This document shows positions 1 through 6,723 of a stretch of 7,723 nucleotides of DNA, piece after piece. The translations under genes and the position numbers were made by a program. The stretch is from the NCBI GenBank assembly GCA_024998705.1, contig JACOEF010000224.1, forward strand, positions 1 through 7,723, read 5' to 3'. The notes beneath the pieces were generated by a model. The model was given only the letters and a program-made list of their open reading frames with translations. It was not told the origin of the DNA and made no database searches. The DNA comes from Nitrospira sp. (GTDB lineage Bacteria > Nitrospirota > Nitrospiria > Nitrospirales > Nitrospiraceae). Within the stretch, counting starts at the first letter, position 1; the number at the start of each line of letters is the position of its first letter.

Positions 1-447
1 ATGAATGGGTCCGATCGCCTGTTCTTCGAGCGACCGTGCTCGACCATCCCAAAACTGAACGTGATTGAAGGCTGTGTTGTATACCGTCGGCGACTGACGC
101 CCCCCGATGCCCCCGCCGACCCCGATCGATGTCTGGCGAGGATCCGCAAAACCCGTCCCAGGGTTATGGCAGAAGGCGCAGGAAATCGCGTTATTCTTAG
201 AGAGCCGCCCATCAAAATAGAGTTGCTTGCCGAGTTCGATCTTTGCAGTGTAGTTGAGATTCGAGACCGGTATCGGAACCACCGTCGGAAGGGGCCCGAC
301 ATCCGGCACCGTCACACCATCGACGGTCACGGTGCCATGAGGGGCGTGGCCGGACGGCGAGGCCTGCACGGAGCCACTGCCGGCCCCAACTGAACAGACG
401 ACCAATAGTGCAAGGATCGAGTGTGACACCGAGAGAGATTGCACCAT
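1..447 (-). CDS. Di-haem cytochrome c peroxidase / MauG family protein, N-terminal part (C-terminus beyond left edge)
   Basis: This is an exported c-type cytochrome of the bacterial di-haem peroxidase family, which reduces hydrogen peroxide with electrons from periplasmic cytochromes, or in MauG relatives oxidises other substrates. The frame is open from an ATG at 447 to the left edge, giving 149 residues with no stop; the family is usually about 320-400 residues, so more than half is missing. Residues 1-30 look like a signal peptide, with a hydrophobic core [13 protein letters not shown] and a small-residue end near SVQAS. Family marks follow: [12 protein letters not shown] (72-83), the haem-binding CAFCH (90-94), GFADP (99-103), RQSPTVYN (117-124) and [13 protein letters not shown] (132-144). 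The second haem motif would lie beyond the edge. The start is fixed by AGGAGG at 456-461, 8 nt upstream. The gene has its own likely promoter in the spacer to the right. Family is confident; peroxidase versus MauG-like oxidase cannot be decided here. Confidence 0.93.
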   Translation of the reverse strand, partial: MVQSLSVSHSILALLVVCSVGAGSGSVQASPSGHAPHGTVTVDGVTVPDVGPLPTVVPIPVSNLNYTAKIELGKQLYFDGRLSKNNAISCAFCHNPGTGFADPRQTSIGVGGGIGGRQSPTVYNTAFNHVQFWDGRARSLEEQAIGPIH

Positions 448-484
448 GAAGAGCACCTCCTGTTGAGAATGTGCATACTGGACA

Positions 485-545
485 CTCTCGACCTGGTTTA
501 GCCGACGGCGCACATTGTACGCAGATTCTCGCACTTGGTCGAGAG
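485..545. repeat. Perfect 9-bp inverted repeat flanking the peroxidase promoter
   Basis: CTCTCGACC at 485-493 is exactly complementary to GGTCGAGAG at 537-545, separated by 43 bp. The right-hand arm contains the putative -35 box; the left-hand arm falls about 15-23 nt inside the predicted transcript. Because one arm is upstream of the predicted start, this would act in DNA rather than as an RNA hairpin. Arm centres are 52 bp apart, close to five helical turns. The rest of the 448-609 spacer holds a 12-bp palindrome GAACCATGGTTC (563-574) without a T-tract. Confidence 0.5.
514..542 (-). promoter_or_regulatory. Probable sigma-70 promoter of the cytochrome peroxidase gene
   Basis: Read on the minus strand, a -35 box TCGACC (537-542) is followed after 17 bp by a -10 box TACAAT (514-519), five of six matches to consensus. 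Transcription would start near 507, giving a leader of about 60 nt that contains the AGGAGG ribosome site. The -35 box lies inside one arm of a perfect inverted repeat. The call rests on box match and spacing only. Confidence 0.5.
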
Positions 546-609
546 ACTCTTTCTTATGGCGGGAACCATGGTTCGCACAGGGGGGCAACGGACACCGGGC
601 AGCGGCATC

Positions 610-1209
610 TCACATCCCTCGCATGGTTGAGCGCATGAGGCTGTCGGCTTGCGGCGGGAGAAATCCCTGATACCCTTGATGCCGCTCGGCTAGTTCGAGC
701 ACGGAAAAGGGTTGCCCGTCGACCATCTCCGGGGCGGTAAAAATCTGGCGCAACGCGCCTCCCCGGGCGCCGACGATCTCGCCGGCAAAGACCACGCCCT
801 TCGCCTTCAATTTGAGAATGGCCTGCTCGATGTCCTCCACCCGGACCGCCACATGGTGAAACACCTGATCGCCTAATTTCTCGACCCATCGAGGGATGAT
901 GCTGGTTTTGCCTCGATCGTCGGGATAGGCCTGATCGACAAACAGGGCGGGATACCCGCCCCGCCGGAACACCTTGGCATACCAATCGGCATAGTGAATC
1001 GTCTCATCGTACTCATATCCCAACGCGATGAATTCCTGGGCACGCCGATCGATATCCATCGTCCGGATGGTGACATGGTCGATCACCGGGACAAACCCAA
1101 CCCCAACGTCGTCCAGTGCCCGGCGGAGCATCCGTCCCGCACTATTCTGTTCCAGAAAGTCGGCGGTCATCATTGCCATCACCGTATCAAGGTCACCTGC
1201 GTGCGCCAT
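610..1209 (-). CDS. VOC-fold metalloprotein resembling the catalytic part of 4-hydroxyphenylpyruvate dioxygenase; last gene of lysine-oxidation operon
   Basis: This 199-residue protein belongs to the vicinal oxygen chelate superfamily (glyoxalases, extradiol dioxygenases, hydroxyphenylpyruvate dioxygenase). Visible marks are IDHVTIRT with the first likely metal ligand H45, VFHHVAVRV with the second at H119, and SVLELAER with the third at E172. The last motif and the GYQGFLPP tail (179-186) resemble the end of the hydroxyphenylpyruvate dioxygenase catalytic domain. The spacing suits one complete two-module VOC domain after about 40 helical N-terminal residues. A start at 1209 is preferred over the ATG at 1233 because AGGAGG lies at 1215-1220, 5 nt upstream. 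This start overlaps the end of the aldehyde dehydrogenase gene by 17 bp, which implies coupled translation. Its role is unknown. By context it may act on a lysine-derived 2-oxo acid or remove a reactive aldehyde; neither is shown by the sequence. Confidence 0.85.
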   Translation of the reverse strand: MAHAGDLDTVMAMMTADFLEQNSAGRMLRRALDDVGVGFVPVIDHVTIRTMDIDRRAQEFIALGYEYDETIHYADWYAKVFRRGGYPALFVDQAYPDDRGKTSIIPRWVEKLGDQVFHHVAVRVEDIEQAILKLKAKGVVFAGEIVGARGGALRQIFTAPEMVDGQPFSVLELAERHQGYQGFLPPQADSLMRSTMRGM

Positions 1210-2749
1210 CGCATCCTCCTTCCATCCTCCCAAAGGTCACGCCCTGGGCAAGCGGCAACTCCGTTCCCCAATTGATCGTGTTGGTTTGTCGACGCATATA
1301 GGCCTTCCAGGCATCGGAGCCGGCTTCACGGCCGCCACCCGTGGTCTTTTCTCCACCGAACGCCCCCCCGATTTCTGCGCCGGACGTCCCGATGTTCACG
1401 TTGGCAATCCCGCAATCGCTGCCGATTGCGGACAAAAAGGTCTCGCTATTCCGAAGGTCTAAGGTGAAGATCGACGAGGACAGCCCTTGCGGAACCGCGT
1501 TGTGCATCTGGATGGCTTCGTCCAACGTTCGATAGGTCATCACGTAGAGAATCGGCGCAAAGGTCTCCTGCTGCACGATGTCCCAGTGGTGCTGCGCCCG
1601 CACGATCGTGGGCTCGACAAAATGTCCCGGACGAGACAAGACACGTCCTCCGCACAACACCTCACCGCCCGCCTTTGTTACGGCCTCAAGTGCAGACCGG
1701 TACCGCGTCACCGCCTCCTCGTCGATCAGCGGCCCCATCAACACATCCGGCTGGAGCGGATCCCCGATCTTCACCTGCGCGTAGGTCGAGAGCAATCGTG
1801 GGATCAGCTGTTCGTATTGGGATTCGTGCACGATCAGACGCCTGGTGCTGGTGCACCGCTGCCCCGCCGTCCCGACCGCGCCGAACACGATGGCGCGTGT
1901 CGCCAACTCCAAATCGGCCGATTCGTCCACGATGACGGCATTATTCCCACTCAACTCCAGCAGGCTCCGCCCCAACCGATGTCCGACCACCTCCGCAACA
2001 TGTCTTCCTACCGGCACCGAGCCGGTGAAAGAAATCAACGGGAGCCGCTCGTCTCGCACCATCCGCTCGGCCAGTTCCACGCGATCAGTCGTCAAGAGCG
2101 CGAAGACACCCGGATATCCGGCCTCTTCCAACACACGATTGCACAGCCGCTGAACCGCCAATGCACAGAGCGGAGCTTTCGGTGAGGGTTTCCACAACAC
2201 CGTATTGCCGGTCACCGCGGCCAGAAAGGCATTCCAGGCCCAAACCGCGACAGGAAAGTTAAACGCCGTAATGACCCCCACCACACCCAATGGATGCCAC
2301 TGCTCATACATCCGGTGCCGTGCACGCTCTGACTGCATGGTCTGCCCATACAGCATGCGCGACAGCCCGACGGCGAAGTCCGCCATGTCGATCATCTCCT
2401 GCACTTCGCCATCGCCCTCGGCCTTAATCTTGCCCACCTCCAACGACACCAGCGTCCCCAAGGCATCTTTGTGCGCTCGTAGCGCCTGGCCCATCAGACG
2501 GATCACCTCACCGCGCTTCGGCGCCGGTACCATCCGCCAGGAGGACTGGACCTGCCGCGATCCGGTCACAAGGGCATCGTAATCGGCAACGGAACACCCG
2601 TACACCTGTGCCAGTCGCTCCCCCGTTGATGGATTCCGAGACTCGACGATGCCGGCGTCGGTGGTGCGACTCCCTGTCGCAGAGGAAAGACAGCTCCCCT
2701 GCTGTTCCTGCGTCAACCCCAATGTCTTGAACAGTTCTTGTCTCGTCAT
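1193..2749 (-). CDS. L-aminoadipate-semialdehyde (piperideine-6-carboxylate) dehydrogenase, antiquitin/ALDH7-type
   Basis: This NAD(P)-dependent aldehyde dehydrogenase of 518 residues is predicted to oxidise allysine (2-aminoadipate 6-semialdehyde) to 2-aminoadipate. The catalytic set is complete: N164 in AFNFP, the FTGSVPVG cofactor loop (241-248), general base E265 in LELSGNN, nucleophile C299 in [12 protein letters not shown], and E395 in QETFAP. The [10 protein letters not shown] stretch and the C-terminal run [21 protein letters not shown] (461-481) are typical of the ALDH7/antiquitin branch rather than general ALDHs. Full length for the family. It begins 7 nt after the stop of the lysine dehydrogenase-like gene with only a weak ribosome site, so translation is probably coupled, and its end overlaps the VOC gene. 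Neighbour and subfamily agree on the lysine pathway. Other semialdehyde substrates, as in glycine-betaine or related ALDH7 enzymes, cannot be excluded. Confidence 0.92.
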   Translation of the reverse strand: MTRQELFKTLGLTQEQQGSCLSSATGSRTTDAGIVESRNPSTGERLAQVYGCSVADYDALVTGSRQVQSSWRMVPAPKRGEVIRLMGQALRAHKDALGTLVSLEVGKIKAEGDGEVQEMIDMADFAVGLSRMLYGQTMQSERARHRMYEQWHPLGVVGVITAFNFPVAVWAWNAFLAAVTGNTVLWKPSPKAPLCALAVQRLCNRVLEEAGYPGVFALLTTDRVELAERMVRDERLPLISFTGSVPVGRHVAEVVGHRLGRSLLELSGNNAVIVDESADLELATRAIVFGAVGTAGQRCTSTRRLIVHESQYEQLIPRLLSTYAQVKIGDPLQPDVLMGPLIDEEAVTRYRSALEAVTKAGGEVLCGGRVLSRPGHFVEPTIVRAQHHWDIVQQETFAPILYVMTYRTLDEAIQMHNAVPQGLSSSIFTLDLRNSETFLSAIGSDCGIANVNIGTSGAEIGGAFGGEKTTGGGREAGSDAWKAYMRRQTNTINWGTELPLAQGVTFGRMEGGCDGARR

Positions 2750-2756
2750 GATGCCG

Positions 2757-3848
2757 TCAGGCCCGGAAGCAGTCCCCGAAACGAGTGTTCAGGACATCCT
2801 GTAAGTGAAATTGTTCCTGCGTGATAAAGCCGCGATAGGCGGACGGCCGAGCCATCACAAGATCAAGGACGCAACAGAGCGACGACGCCGTCGTAACCTG
2901 AATGGCAGACCAGAGCCGCCCGAGAATCGTCCGCGGATACACTTTCTTCACGTAGGTCTCTTCGAACAGCTCCCCCTGCCTGGTGCCGGTCACCGCCGCA
3001 TAGATCAACACCACGTCTTGCTGCGTCTGAGGAATGGCTCGCTCCAGGATTCGCTTGAGTGTCTCCCGATCCTCATTCAGCTTGAGGTCTTTCATGAGAA
3101 ATTGAATTTTTTCGCAATGCCCAGGATACCGCAGGGTCTTATAATTCATGGTTCGGACCTGCCCACGATACGTGTCCGCAAGAGTGCCCAGCCCACCGGA
3201 CGTATTGAAGGCCTCGTAGAGCAACCCATCCAACTCAATAGTCTCGTATCCTTCCAACGGCTGGAGGTGAACCTCCTCCCCCCCCTCAATGCCGACACAG
3301 ACGTTGCCATACTCATTGATCAACCCGTCGGTGGACCAGGTGAGGGAATATTTCAACGCATTACTCGGATGAACGGGCAACGCACCGACACGCATCTTCA
3401 CGTTGTCGATGGATTCGAAGTGGCCGATGAGATCATTCGTCACGATACTGATAAACCCCGGCGCCAGCCCGCACTGGGGAATAAACGCACGATCGGCGCC
3501 CGCGCTGATCGCCTTGACGCGACCGGTCACGGCCACATCTTCGGTAAGGTCGAAATAATGGAGCTGGTGGGCGCGCGCGATCTCGGCCACAGTGGGGTTA
3601 CAAAAGTACGGCAGGCTGGAGATCACCGCGTCGAATCGGTGGGAGCCGACGTAGCCCGCAACTGAATCCGGGCGCCGCACGTCTAACGCACAGGGGGTGA
3701 CTGTGGACAACGACAAGTCATCAACGAGTCGTTTGGGGGCTTCGAGGGTGAGATCCGCCAGGTGAACGTGGTACTGCCCGATAGCCGACAGCAACCCTGC
3801 CACAAGGGACCCAATTTTCCCGGCTCCCAGTACCAAGACCTGAGGCAT
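2757..3848 (-). CDS. Lysine 6-dehydrogenase-like / saccharopine dehydrogenase family oxidoreductase
   Basis: This 363-residue cytosolic dehydrogenase probably deaminates L-lysine at the epsilon position with NAD, giving allysine (cyclising to piperideine-6-carboxylate) and ammonia. Residues 1-35 form a Rossmann unit with GAGKIG (8-13) and an acidic residue at the end of the second strand (D32), consistent with NAD preference. QCGLAPGF (125-132), [12 protein letters not shown] (212-223) and [13 protein letters not shown] (235-247) match what I recall of Geobacillus-type lysine 6-dehydrogenase and the related saccharopine dehydrogenase catalytic domain. Length is near the roughly 380 residues of lysine 6-dehydrogenases. 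The start at 3848 has GAGGTG at 3853-3858, 4 nt upstream. It is the first gene of the operon; the aldehyde dehydrogenase downstream would consume its product. A glutamate-forming saccharopine dehydrogenase would feed the same next step, so that reading is not excluded. Confidence 0.85.
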   Translation of the reverse strand: MPQVLVLGAGKIGSLVAGLLSAIGQYHVHLADLTLEAPKRLVDDLSLSTVTPCALDVRRPDSVAGYVGSHRFDAVISSLPYFCNPTVAEIARAHQLHYFDLTEDVAVTGRVKAISAGADRAFIPQCGLAPGFISIVTNDLIGHFESIDNVKMRVGALPVHPSNALKYSLTWSTDGLINEYGNVCVGIEGGEEVHLQPLEGYETIELDGLLYEAFNTSGGLGTLADTYRGQVRTMNYKTLRYPGHCEKIQFLMKDLKLNEDRETLKRILERAIPQTQQDVVLIYAAVTGTRQGELFEETYVKKVYPRTILGRLWSAIQVTTASSLCCVLDLVMARPSAYRGFITQEQFHLQDVLNTRFGDCFRA

Positions 3849-3865
3849 CCGTCACCTCACAGCCC

Positions 3866-3900
3866 ATTATACTCCTTCGGACGAAAAGAACCGCCTTTTC
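3866..3900 (-). promoter_or_regulatory. Candidate promoter and operator of the lysine-oxidation operon
   Basis: On the minus strand a perfect TATAAT (3866-3871) stands 17 nt before the ATG of the lysine dehydrogenase-like gene. Transcription would begin near 3859, leaving a leader of about 11 nt that just holds the GAGGTG site. The -35 region is poor. It is covered instead by a perfect 6-bp inverted repeat, GAAAAG (3883-3888) and CTTTTC (3895-3900) around a 6-bp centre, which could bind a regulator. The rest of the 3849-3972 spacer shows no terminator for the upstream RicT-like gene, so read-through is possible. Confidence 0.4.
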
Positions 3901-3972
3901 TATTGGCGATGGGTGCAGAGAGGAGTAGCCCGGGAAACGAATGAAGAGAAGACTCGCGGGAACTCGAGCGAT

Positions 3973-4725
3973 TTACGACGAGGCCAGGCGTGTACGGGAG
4001 GGATTAATCAGCGCTGATGATTTTGAGGGAGCGGTGTCCATCGCCTCGAACAAGAGGCAACACTTGAGGCGACCACAGACGCCAAGCAATTTGGGATCGT
4101 CGACGGGGAGGCCGAGCACCCGCGCTTGCTTGACAGTGACCGGCTTCACTTCGGTGAGAAATGCAGCGCAACAGAGCACGAGACCACAGGTATCGATCCC
4201 GCCCAATCGACTCGCTTCGTCGCGCACCCCCACCTGACGCATCTCAATACGTCCCCCGAACCGACGCGCCAACAGACGAACCAATTCACGGAAATCGATA
4301 CGATCCTCAGCCGTGTACACGAAGGTCATCTGCCGGCGGTGAAACGAGCAGAACACCTCGACGAGTTTCATTCTGAGACCGAGAGCCGAAGCCTGCTCCC
4401 GGCAGGCCTTCATCCCCTCCGATGCCAACCGTTCATACCGATCTATTGTAGCCGCATCTTCGGCTGTCGCCTTCCTGGCGATCGGCTGAATGACGCGCAT
4501 GGGCGGACTGAACGGCGTCACCTGTGGGGCCCCGTAAACAACCCCGTAGCTTAACTCACCCGCCACCTCAAGCAACACACGATCTCCTGCCACCAGGGAC
4601 ACGTCCCCAGCATCAAATTTCTTGACCTCCCCTCTATCACGGATCTTCACGCCCACGATCCGAACAACTGAGGGATAGGGTTTCACAAGTTCTTGTGCCA
4701 GCAGGTTTTCGACCATCGAAGGCAT
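3973..4725 (-). CDS. PSP1-domain protein, RicT-like (stage 0 sporulation YaaT family)
   Basis: This 250-residue protein belongs to the PSP1 C-terminal domain family, whose Bacillus subtilis member RicT (YaaT) forms the iron-sulphur RicA-RicF-RicT complex affecting RNase Y-dependent mRNA processing. In non-sporulating bacteria the role is largely unknown. The core is unmistakable: YTAEDRIDFRELVRLLARRF (137-156), IEMRQVGVRDEASRLGGIDTC (160-180), then cysteines C180, C185 and C186 and a second set C217, C222 and C223 in GVCGRLKCC. These six are the expected Fe-S ligands; C108 and C126 are additional cysteines. The N-terminal 80 residues form the usual beta-rich part. The start at 4725 has no strong ribosome site; the ATG at 4716 is an alternative, and an in-frame stop shortly upstream excludes longer forms. 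No RicA or RicF partner is present in the window. It is followed on the same strand, after 124 bp, by the lysine operon. Confidence 0.93.
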   Translation of the reverse strand: MPSMVENLLAQELVKPYPSVVRIVGVKIRDRGEVKKFDAGDVSLVAGDRVLLEVAGELSYGVVYGAPQVTPFSPPMRVIQPIARKATAEDAATIDRYERLASEGMKACREQASALGLRMKLVEVFCSFHRRQMTFVYTAEDRIDFRELVRLLARRFGGRIEMRQVGVRDEASRLGGIDTCGLVLCCAAFLTEVKPVTVKQARVLGLPVDDPKLLGVCGRLKCCLLFEAMDTAPSKSSALINPSRTRLASS

Positions 4726-4741
4726 GATACACCATACCCGC

Positions 4742-4753
4742 TTTCAATTGAAA
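4742..4753. repeat. 12-bp perfect palindrome upstream of the RicT-like gene
   Basis: TTTCAATTGAAA is a perfect palindrome 16 bp before the RicT-like start codon, in the 214-bp divergent spacer 4726-4939. AT-rich palindromes of this size are possible operator sites, but AT-rich sequence also makes chance palindromes more common. No convincing promoter for the RicT-like gene could be assigned. Confidence 0.3.
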
Positions 4754-4858
4754 TGCTCGACGCTCCCTGATCAGCATCCAAAATTCTGCAATCACCAGGA
4801 ACCCTCATGGGCCGATCACGAGGCAATAGACCACAAACCACTGAAAACAATCATTTTT

Positions 4859-4888
4859 TAGACAGGAAGACGAAAGAGGAAATATGTT
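4859..4888 (+). promoter_or_regulatory. Candidate sigma-70 promoter for the small HELGH protein gene
   Basis: TAGACA (4859-4864, five of six matches to consensus) and TATGTT (4883-4888, four of six) are separated by 18 bp in an AT-rich, purine-rich part of the divergent spacer. A transcript would start near 4895, about 45 nt before the first possible start codon. Confidence 0.35.
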
Positions 4889-4939
4889 AGGCTATCCGGG
4901 AACAGGCATTCTAGGTTAAGGCCACCCATTGATACGACC

Positions 4940-5197
4940 GTGAGGGGCATGGTGCGAATACCAAACAAAGTCGTCCTTCCATTCGGCTATCACATCATGA
5001 TCAGGCAGGTCACAGACTCTGAAATGGACCGGCAGGATGCGAATGCGGATGGGATTTGGGACAATGAGGCCAAGACCATCTACATCCGCAAACGACTCCC
5101 CGTCACACGGCGGCGGTATATACTGGCCCACGAACTGGGACACGCCTGGCTCGACTGGCAGCATCGATACCTGGATGACGGAAAGGCTCGCAGCTGA
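4940..5197 (+). CDS. Very small HExxH zinc-metalloprotease-like protein
   Basis: This is a predicted protein of at most 85 residues carrying a zincin motif, HELGH (H64, E65, H68), inside the helix YILAHELGHAWLDWQ. It is preceded by a beta-rich segment, IWDNEAKTIYIRKRLPVTRRR (39-59). The arrangement, a strand with I-Y-I-x-x-x-L followed by R-x-x-x-A-H-E-L-G-H, is that of ImmA/IrrE-like (M78/DUF955) peptidases. Those proteins are normally much longer, and here the chain ends 17 residues after the second histidine, so the third metal ligand must come from this short tail (E is absent; D72, H75, D79 and D80 are candidates) or be missing. No signal peptide. The start is uncertain: GTG 4940, ATG 4949 or GTG 4952; GAGGGG at 4942-4947 would best serve 4952 or 4949. 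No adjacent HTH regulator or toxin gene is visible. Function unknown; it may be a degenerate or minimal member. Confidence 0.7.
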   Translation: MRGMVRIPNKVVLPFGYHIMIRQVTDSEMDRQDANADGIWDNEAKTIYIRKRLPVTRRRYILAHELGHAWLDWQHRYLDDGKARS

Positions 5198-5253
5198 GGC
5201 TCCTCCGAGACATCCCCTCCCCTAACCCAGAATCGGACCCAATCAGAAGGGCC

Positions 5254-5739
5254 CTATTTGCCGGCTTGTCCCCTTTCCAGCTGGAGAATGTCATTCCACT
5301 CGGCCACCCGCACCGGCTGAACCGACAATCGTGAGCCCTTTCTTAGCAATTCCATCCCTTTGAGACCGACCCGACCTCGCAGCAAGTCCAACGCCATCGG
5401 AACAGTGAATTTGCGAACAAATCGAATGTCGACGAGATCCCAGCGCGGCTGATCGGGACGGCTGGCCGGATCATAGTGCACATCCCGCTTATCGAACTGT
5501 GTGGCATCAGGATAGGCCGTTCTCACGACCTCGGCAATTCCCACCACCGAAGGAGGATTGGCATTACTATGATAAAAGAGAACCTGATCTCCGACCTTCA
5601 TTGCCCGCATATAATTACGCGCCTGGTAGTTCCGTACCCCATCCCATGCAGTCGTTTTCTTCGGTGATCGAGCCAGGTCATCGATCGAAAAGACATCGGG
5701 CTCAGATTTCATCAGCCAATAGTGCCGCTCAACTGCCAT
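5254..5739 (-). CDS. EVE-domain protein (PUA-like fold)
   Basis: This 161-residue protein is a complete, stand-alone EVE domain, a PUA-related fold also found in eukaryotic THYN1. EVE domains are thought to bind modified bases in nucleic acids; the biological role of solitary bacterial copies is not settled. Motifs in order: HYWLMKSEPDVFSI at 6-19, WDGVRNYQARNYMR (32-45) lining the expected pocket, VGDQVLFYHSN (49-59), VVGIAEVV (65-72), the DVHYDP stretch (86-91), and the C-terminal GSRLSVQPVRVAEW (135-148). The start at 5739 has AGGAGG at 5745-5750, 5 nt upstream. It is divergent from the DUF218 protein gene across 81 bp and convergent with the small HELGH gene, so it appears to be transcribed alone. 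No restriction, methylase or defence gene stands beside it, which argues for a housekeeping role over the modification-dependent restriction seen with EVE fusions. Confidence 0.95.
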   Translation of the reverse strand: MAVERHYWLMKSEPDVFSIDDLARSPKKTTAWDGVRNYQARNYMRAMKVGDQVLFYHSNANPPSVVGIAEVVRTAYPDATQFDKRDVHYDPASRPDQPRWDLVDIRFVRKFTVPMALDLLRGRVGLKGMELLRKGSRLSVQPVRVAEWNDILQLERGQAGK

Positions 5740-5756
5740 CGAATCCTCCTCAACCC

Positions 5757-5785
5757 TTGGTGTCTGTACGCCCTCAGTGTATGCT
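5757..5785 (+). promoter_or_regulatory. Candidate promoter of the DUF218 protein gene
   Basis: TTGGTG (5757-5762) and TATGCT (5780-5785) are separated by 17 bp in the 81-bp spacer between divergent genes. The predicted start near 5792 would leave a leader of about 29 nt holding AGGAG (5811-5815). Match quality is moderate. Confidence 0.35.
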
Positions 5786-5820
5786 GAGCGCTCTGTCTCG
5801 CCTGTTAACCAGGAGCGTCT

Positions 5821-6633
5821 ATGGACCTCACGCCCATGTGGTTCGGTGTGTATAAGACCTTGAAATACCTACTCTACCCCTTGTCATGGATTACGCTCGT
5901 CGGGCTACTTACCCTATTGACCGCCTGCTTCCCTGTGTCTCCCTGGAGGACGACTTGGGTCAGGCGGTTCGCGTTCCTTACCGTCCTGCTGCTCTTGCTG
6001 ACGGCCACTCCGCTTCTTTCCAGCGTGTACATTGCGCTGCTCGAATCACAGTACCCACCGTTCCAGCCCACTTCCACATCGACGTTCGACGCGGTGGTGG
6101 TCCTAGCCGGAAGTGTCTTTCAGAAGGGATCACTCCGTCCAATCGACGAGGTCGCTGATGCCTCACGTCAACGTACGGCTTGTGGTGCGGATTTGTGGCA
6201 ATCGAATCTTGCCCCGAGAATGTTGCTCACGGGAGGCGACGCCACCATACTCAGAACCGGTCCCAGGGTCTCCCACGAGATGAAACGGTGGGCCCTTCGC
6301 CTCGGCGTGCCGGAATCCGCCATCCTGGTCGAAGACAAATCCAGGACCACTTATGAAAACGCCGTGCAGACCAAAGCCCTGCTTGGGTCAGGGCGCATCC
6401 TCTTAGTGACCTCCGCCTATCACCTGCCCCGCGCCGTGAGCCTGTTCGAAAAGCAAGGATTTGTCGTGACCCCCGCGGCATGCGGCTATGAATCCCAACA
6501 CACTCCACAACACATCTGGGAACAGGCAACCCTCTTTGACCTCCTGCCTACTGCCAAGGCCCTGCTCGTCACCACTCAAGCCGTCGAGGAAGTCGCAGGA
6601 ATCATCGTCTATTGGCTGGCCGGGAAATTGTAG
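5821..6633 (+). CDS. Membrane-anchored DUF218 protein of the ElyC/SanA/YdcF family
   Basis: This 270-residue inner-membrane protein has two N-terminal membrane segments (about 17-38 and 49-70) and then a DUF218 domain, the architecture of Escherichia coli ElyC, which is linked to envelope integrity and peptidoglycan/lipid-carrier metabolism. Domain marks are DAVVVLAG (90-97), MLLTGGD (134-140), the SRTTYENA stretch (174-181) and ILLVTSAYHLPRA (193-205), which line the conserved pocket. The C-terminal helix EEVAGIIVYWLAGKL (256-270) is also usual for the group. The start at 5821 has AGGAG 5 nt upstream. Biochemical activity is unproven for the family. It ends 90 bp from a convergent gene, with no clear intrinsic terminator between them; the only hairpins seen there are a weak 6-bp stem (6650-6672) and a long-range imperfect pairing, both without a T-tract. 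Confidence 0.93.
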   Translation: MDLTPMWFGVYKTLKYLLYPLSWITLVGLLTLLTACFPVSPWRTTWVRRFAFLTVLLLLLTATPLLSSVYIALLESQYPPFQPTSTSTFDAVVVLAGSVFQKGSLRPIDEVADASRQRTACGADLWQSNLAPRMLLTGGDATILRTGPRVSHEMKRWALRLGVPESAILVEDKSRTTYENAVQTKALLGSGRILLVTSAYHLPRAVSLFEKQGFVVTPAACGYESQHTPQHIWEQATLFDLLPTAKALLVTTQAVEEVAGIIVYWLAGKL

Positions 6634-6723
6634 TCTCCCCAAGCCCCTAGCCTGTCGAGACTCCACACAGGCACATACTCAAGGCCGTGTAGCCATGCGA
6701 GGAACGACTCTCGTGTGTGGGGA

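Noticed and set aside
1..393. Open frame on the plus strand at the left edge
   Set aside because: It is antisense to the di-haem peroxidase frame, which carries a signal peptide, CAFCH and FWDGRA motifs and a strong ribosome site; the plus-strand product is Arg-rich with no family motif.
563..574. GAACCATGGTTC palindrome downstream of the VOC gene
   Set aside because: As a hairpin it has only a 4-bp stem around CATG and no following T-tract, so it is not a convincing terminator; no regulatory context supports an operator.
1487..2185. 232-residue plus-strand open frame
   Set aside because: It lies wholly within the aldehyde dehydrogenase gene on the other strand and its composition is that of an antisense shadow.
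2805..3665. 286-residue plus-strand open frame
   Set aside because: It is antisense to the lysine dehydrogenase-like gene, whose Rossmann and family motifs are complete; no motif is seen in the antisense product.
4126..4554. 142-residue plus-strand open frame
   Set aside because: It is antisense to the RicT-like gene, which has all conserved cysteines.
5254..5739. EVE protein as part of a modification-dependent restriction or defence system
   Set aside because: The domain is solitary and full-length with no nuclease, methylase or AAA+ partner nearby; its neighbours are housekeeping-type genes.
6634..6723. Possible terminators between convergent genes: GCCTGT/ACAGGC (6650-6655, 6667-6672) and CTCCACACA/TGTGTGGGG (6661-6669, 6714-6722)
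   Set aside because: The first has a 6-bp stem with an 11-nt loop, the second a 44-nt loop with one G-U pair, and neither is followed by a T-tract on either strand.
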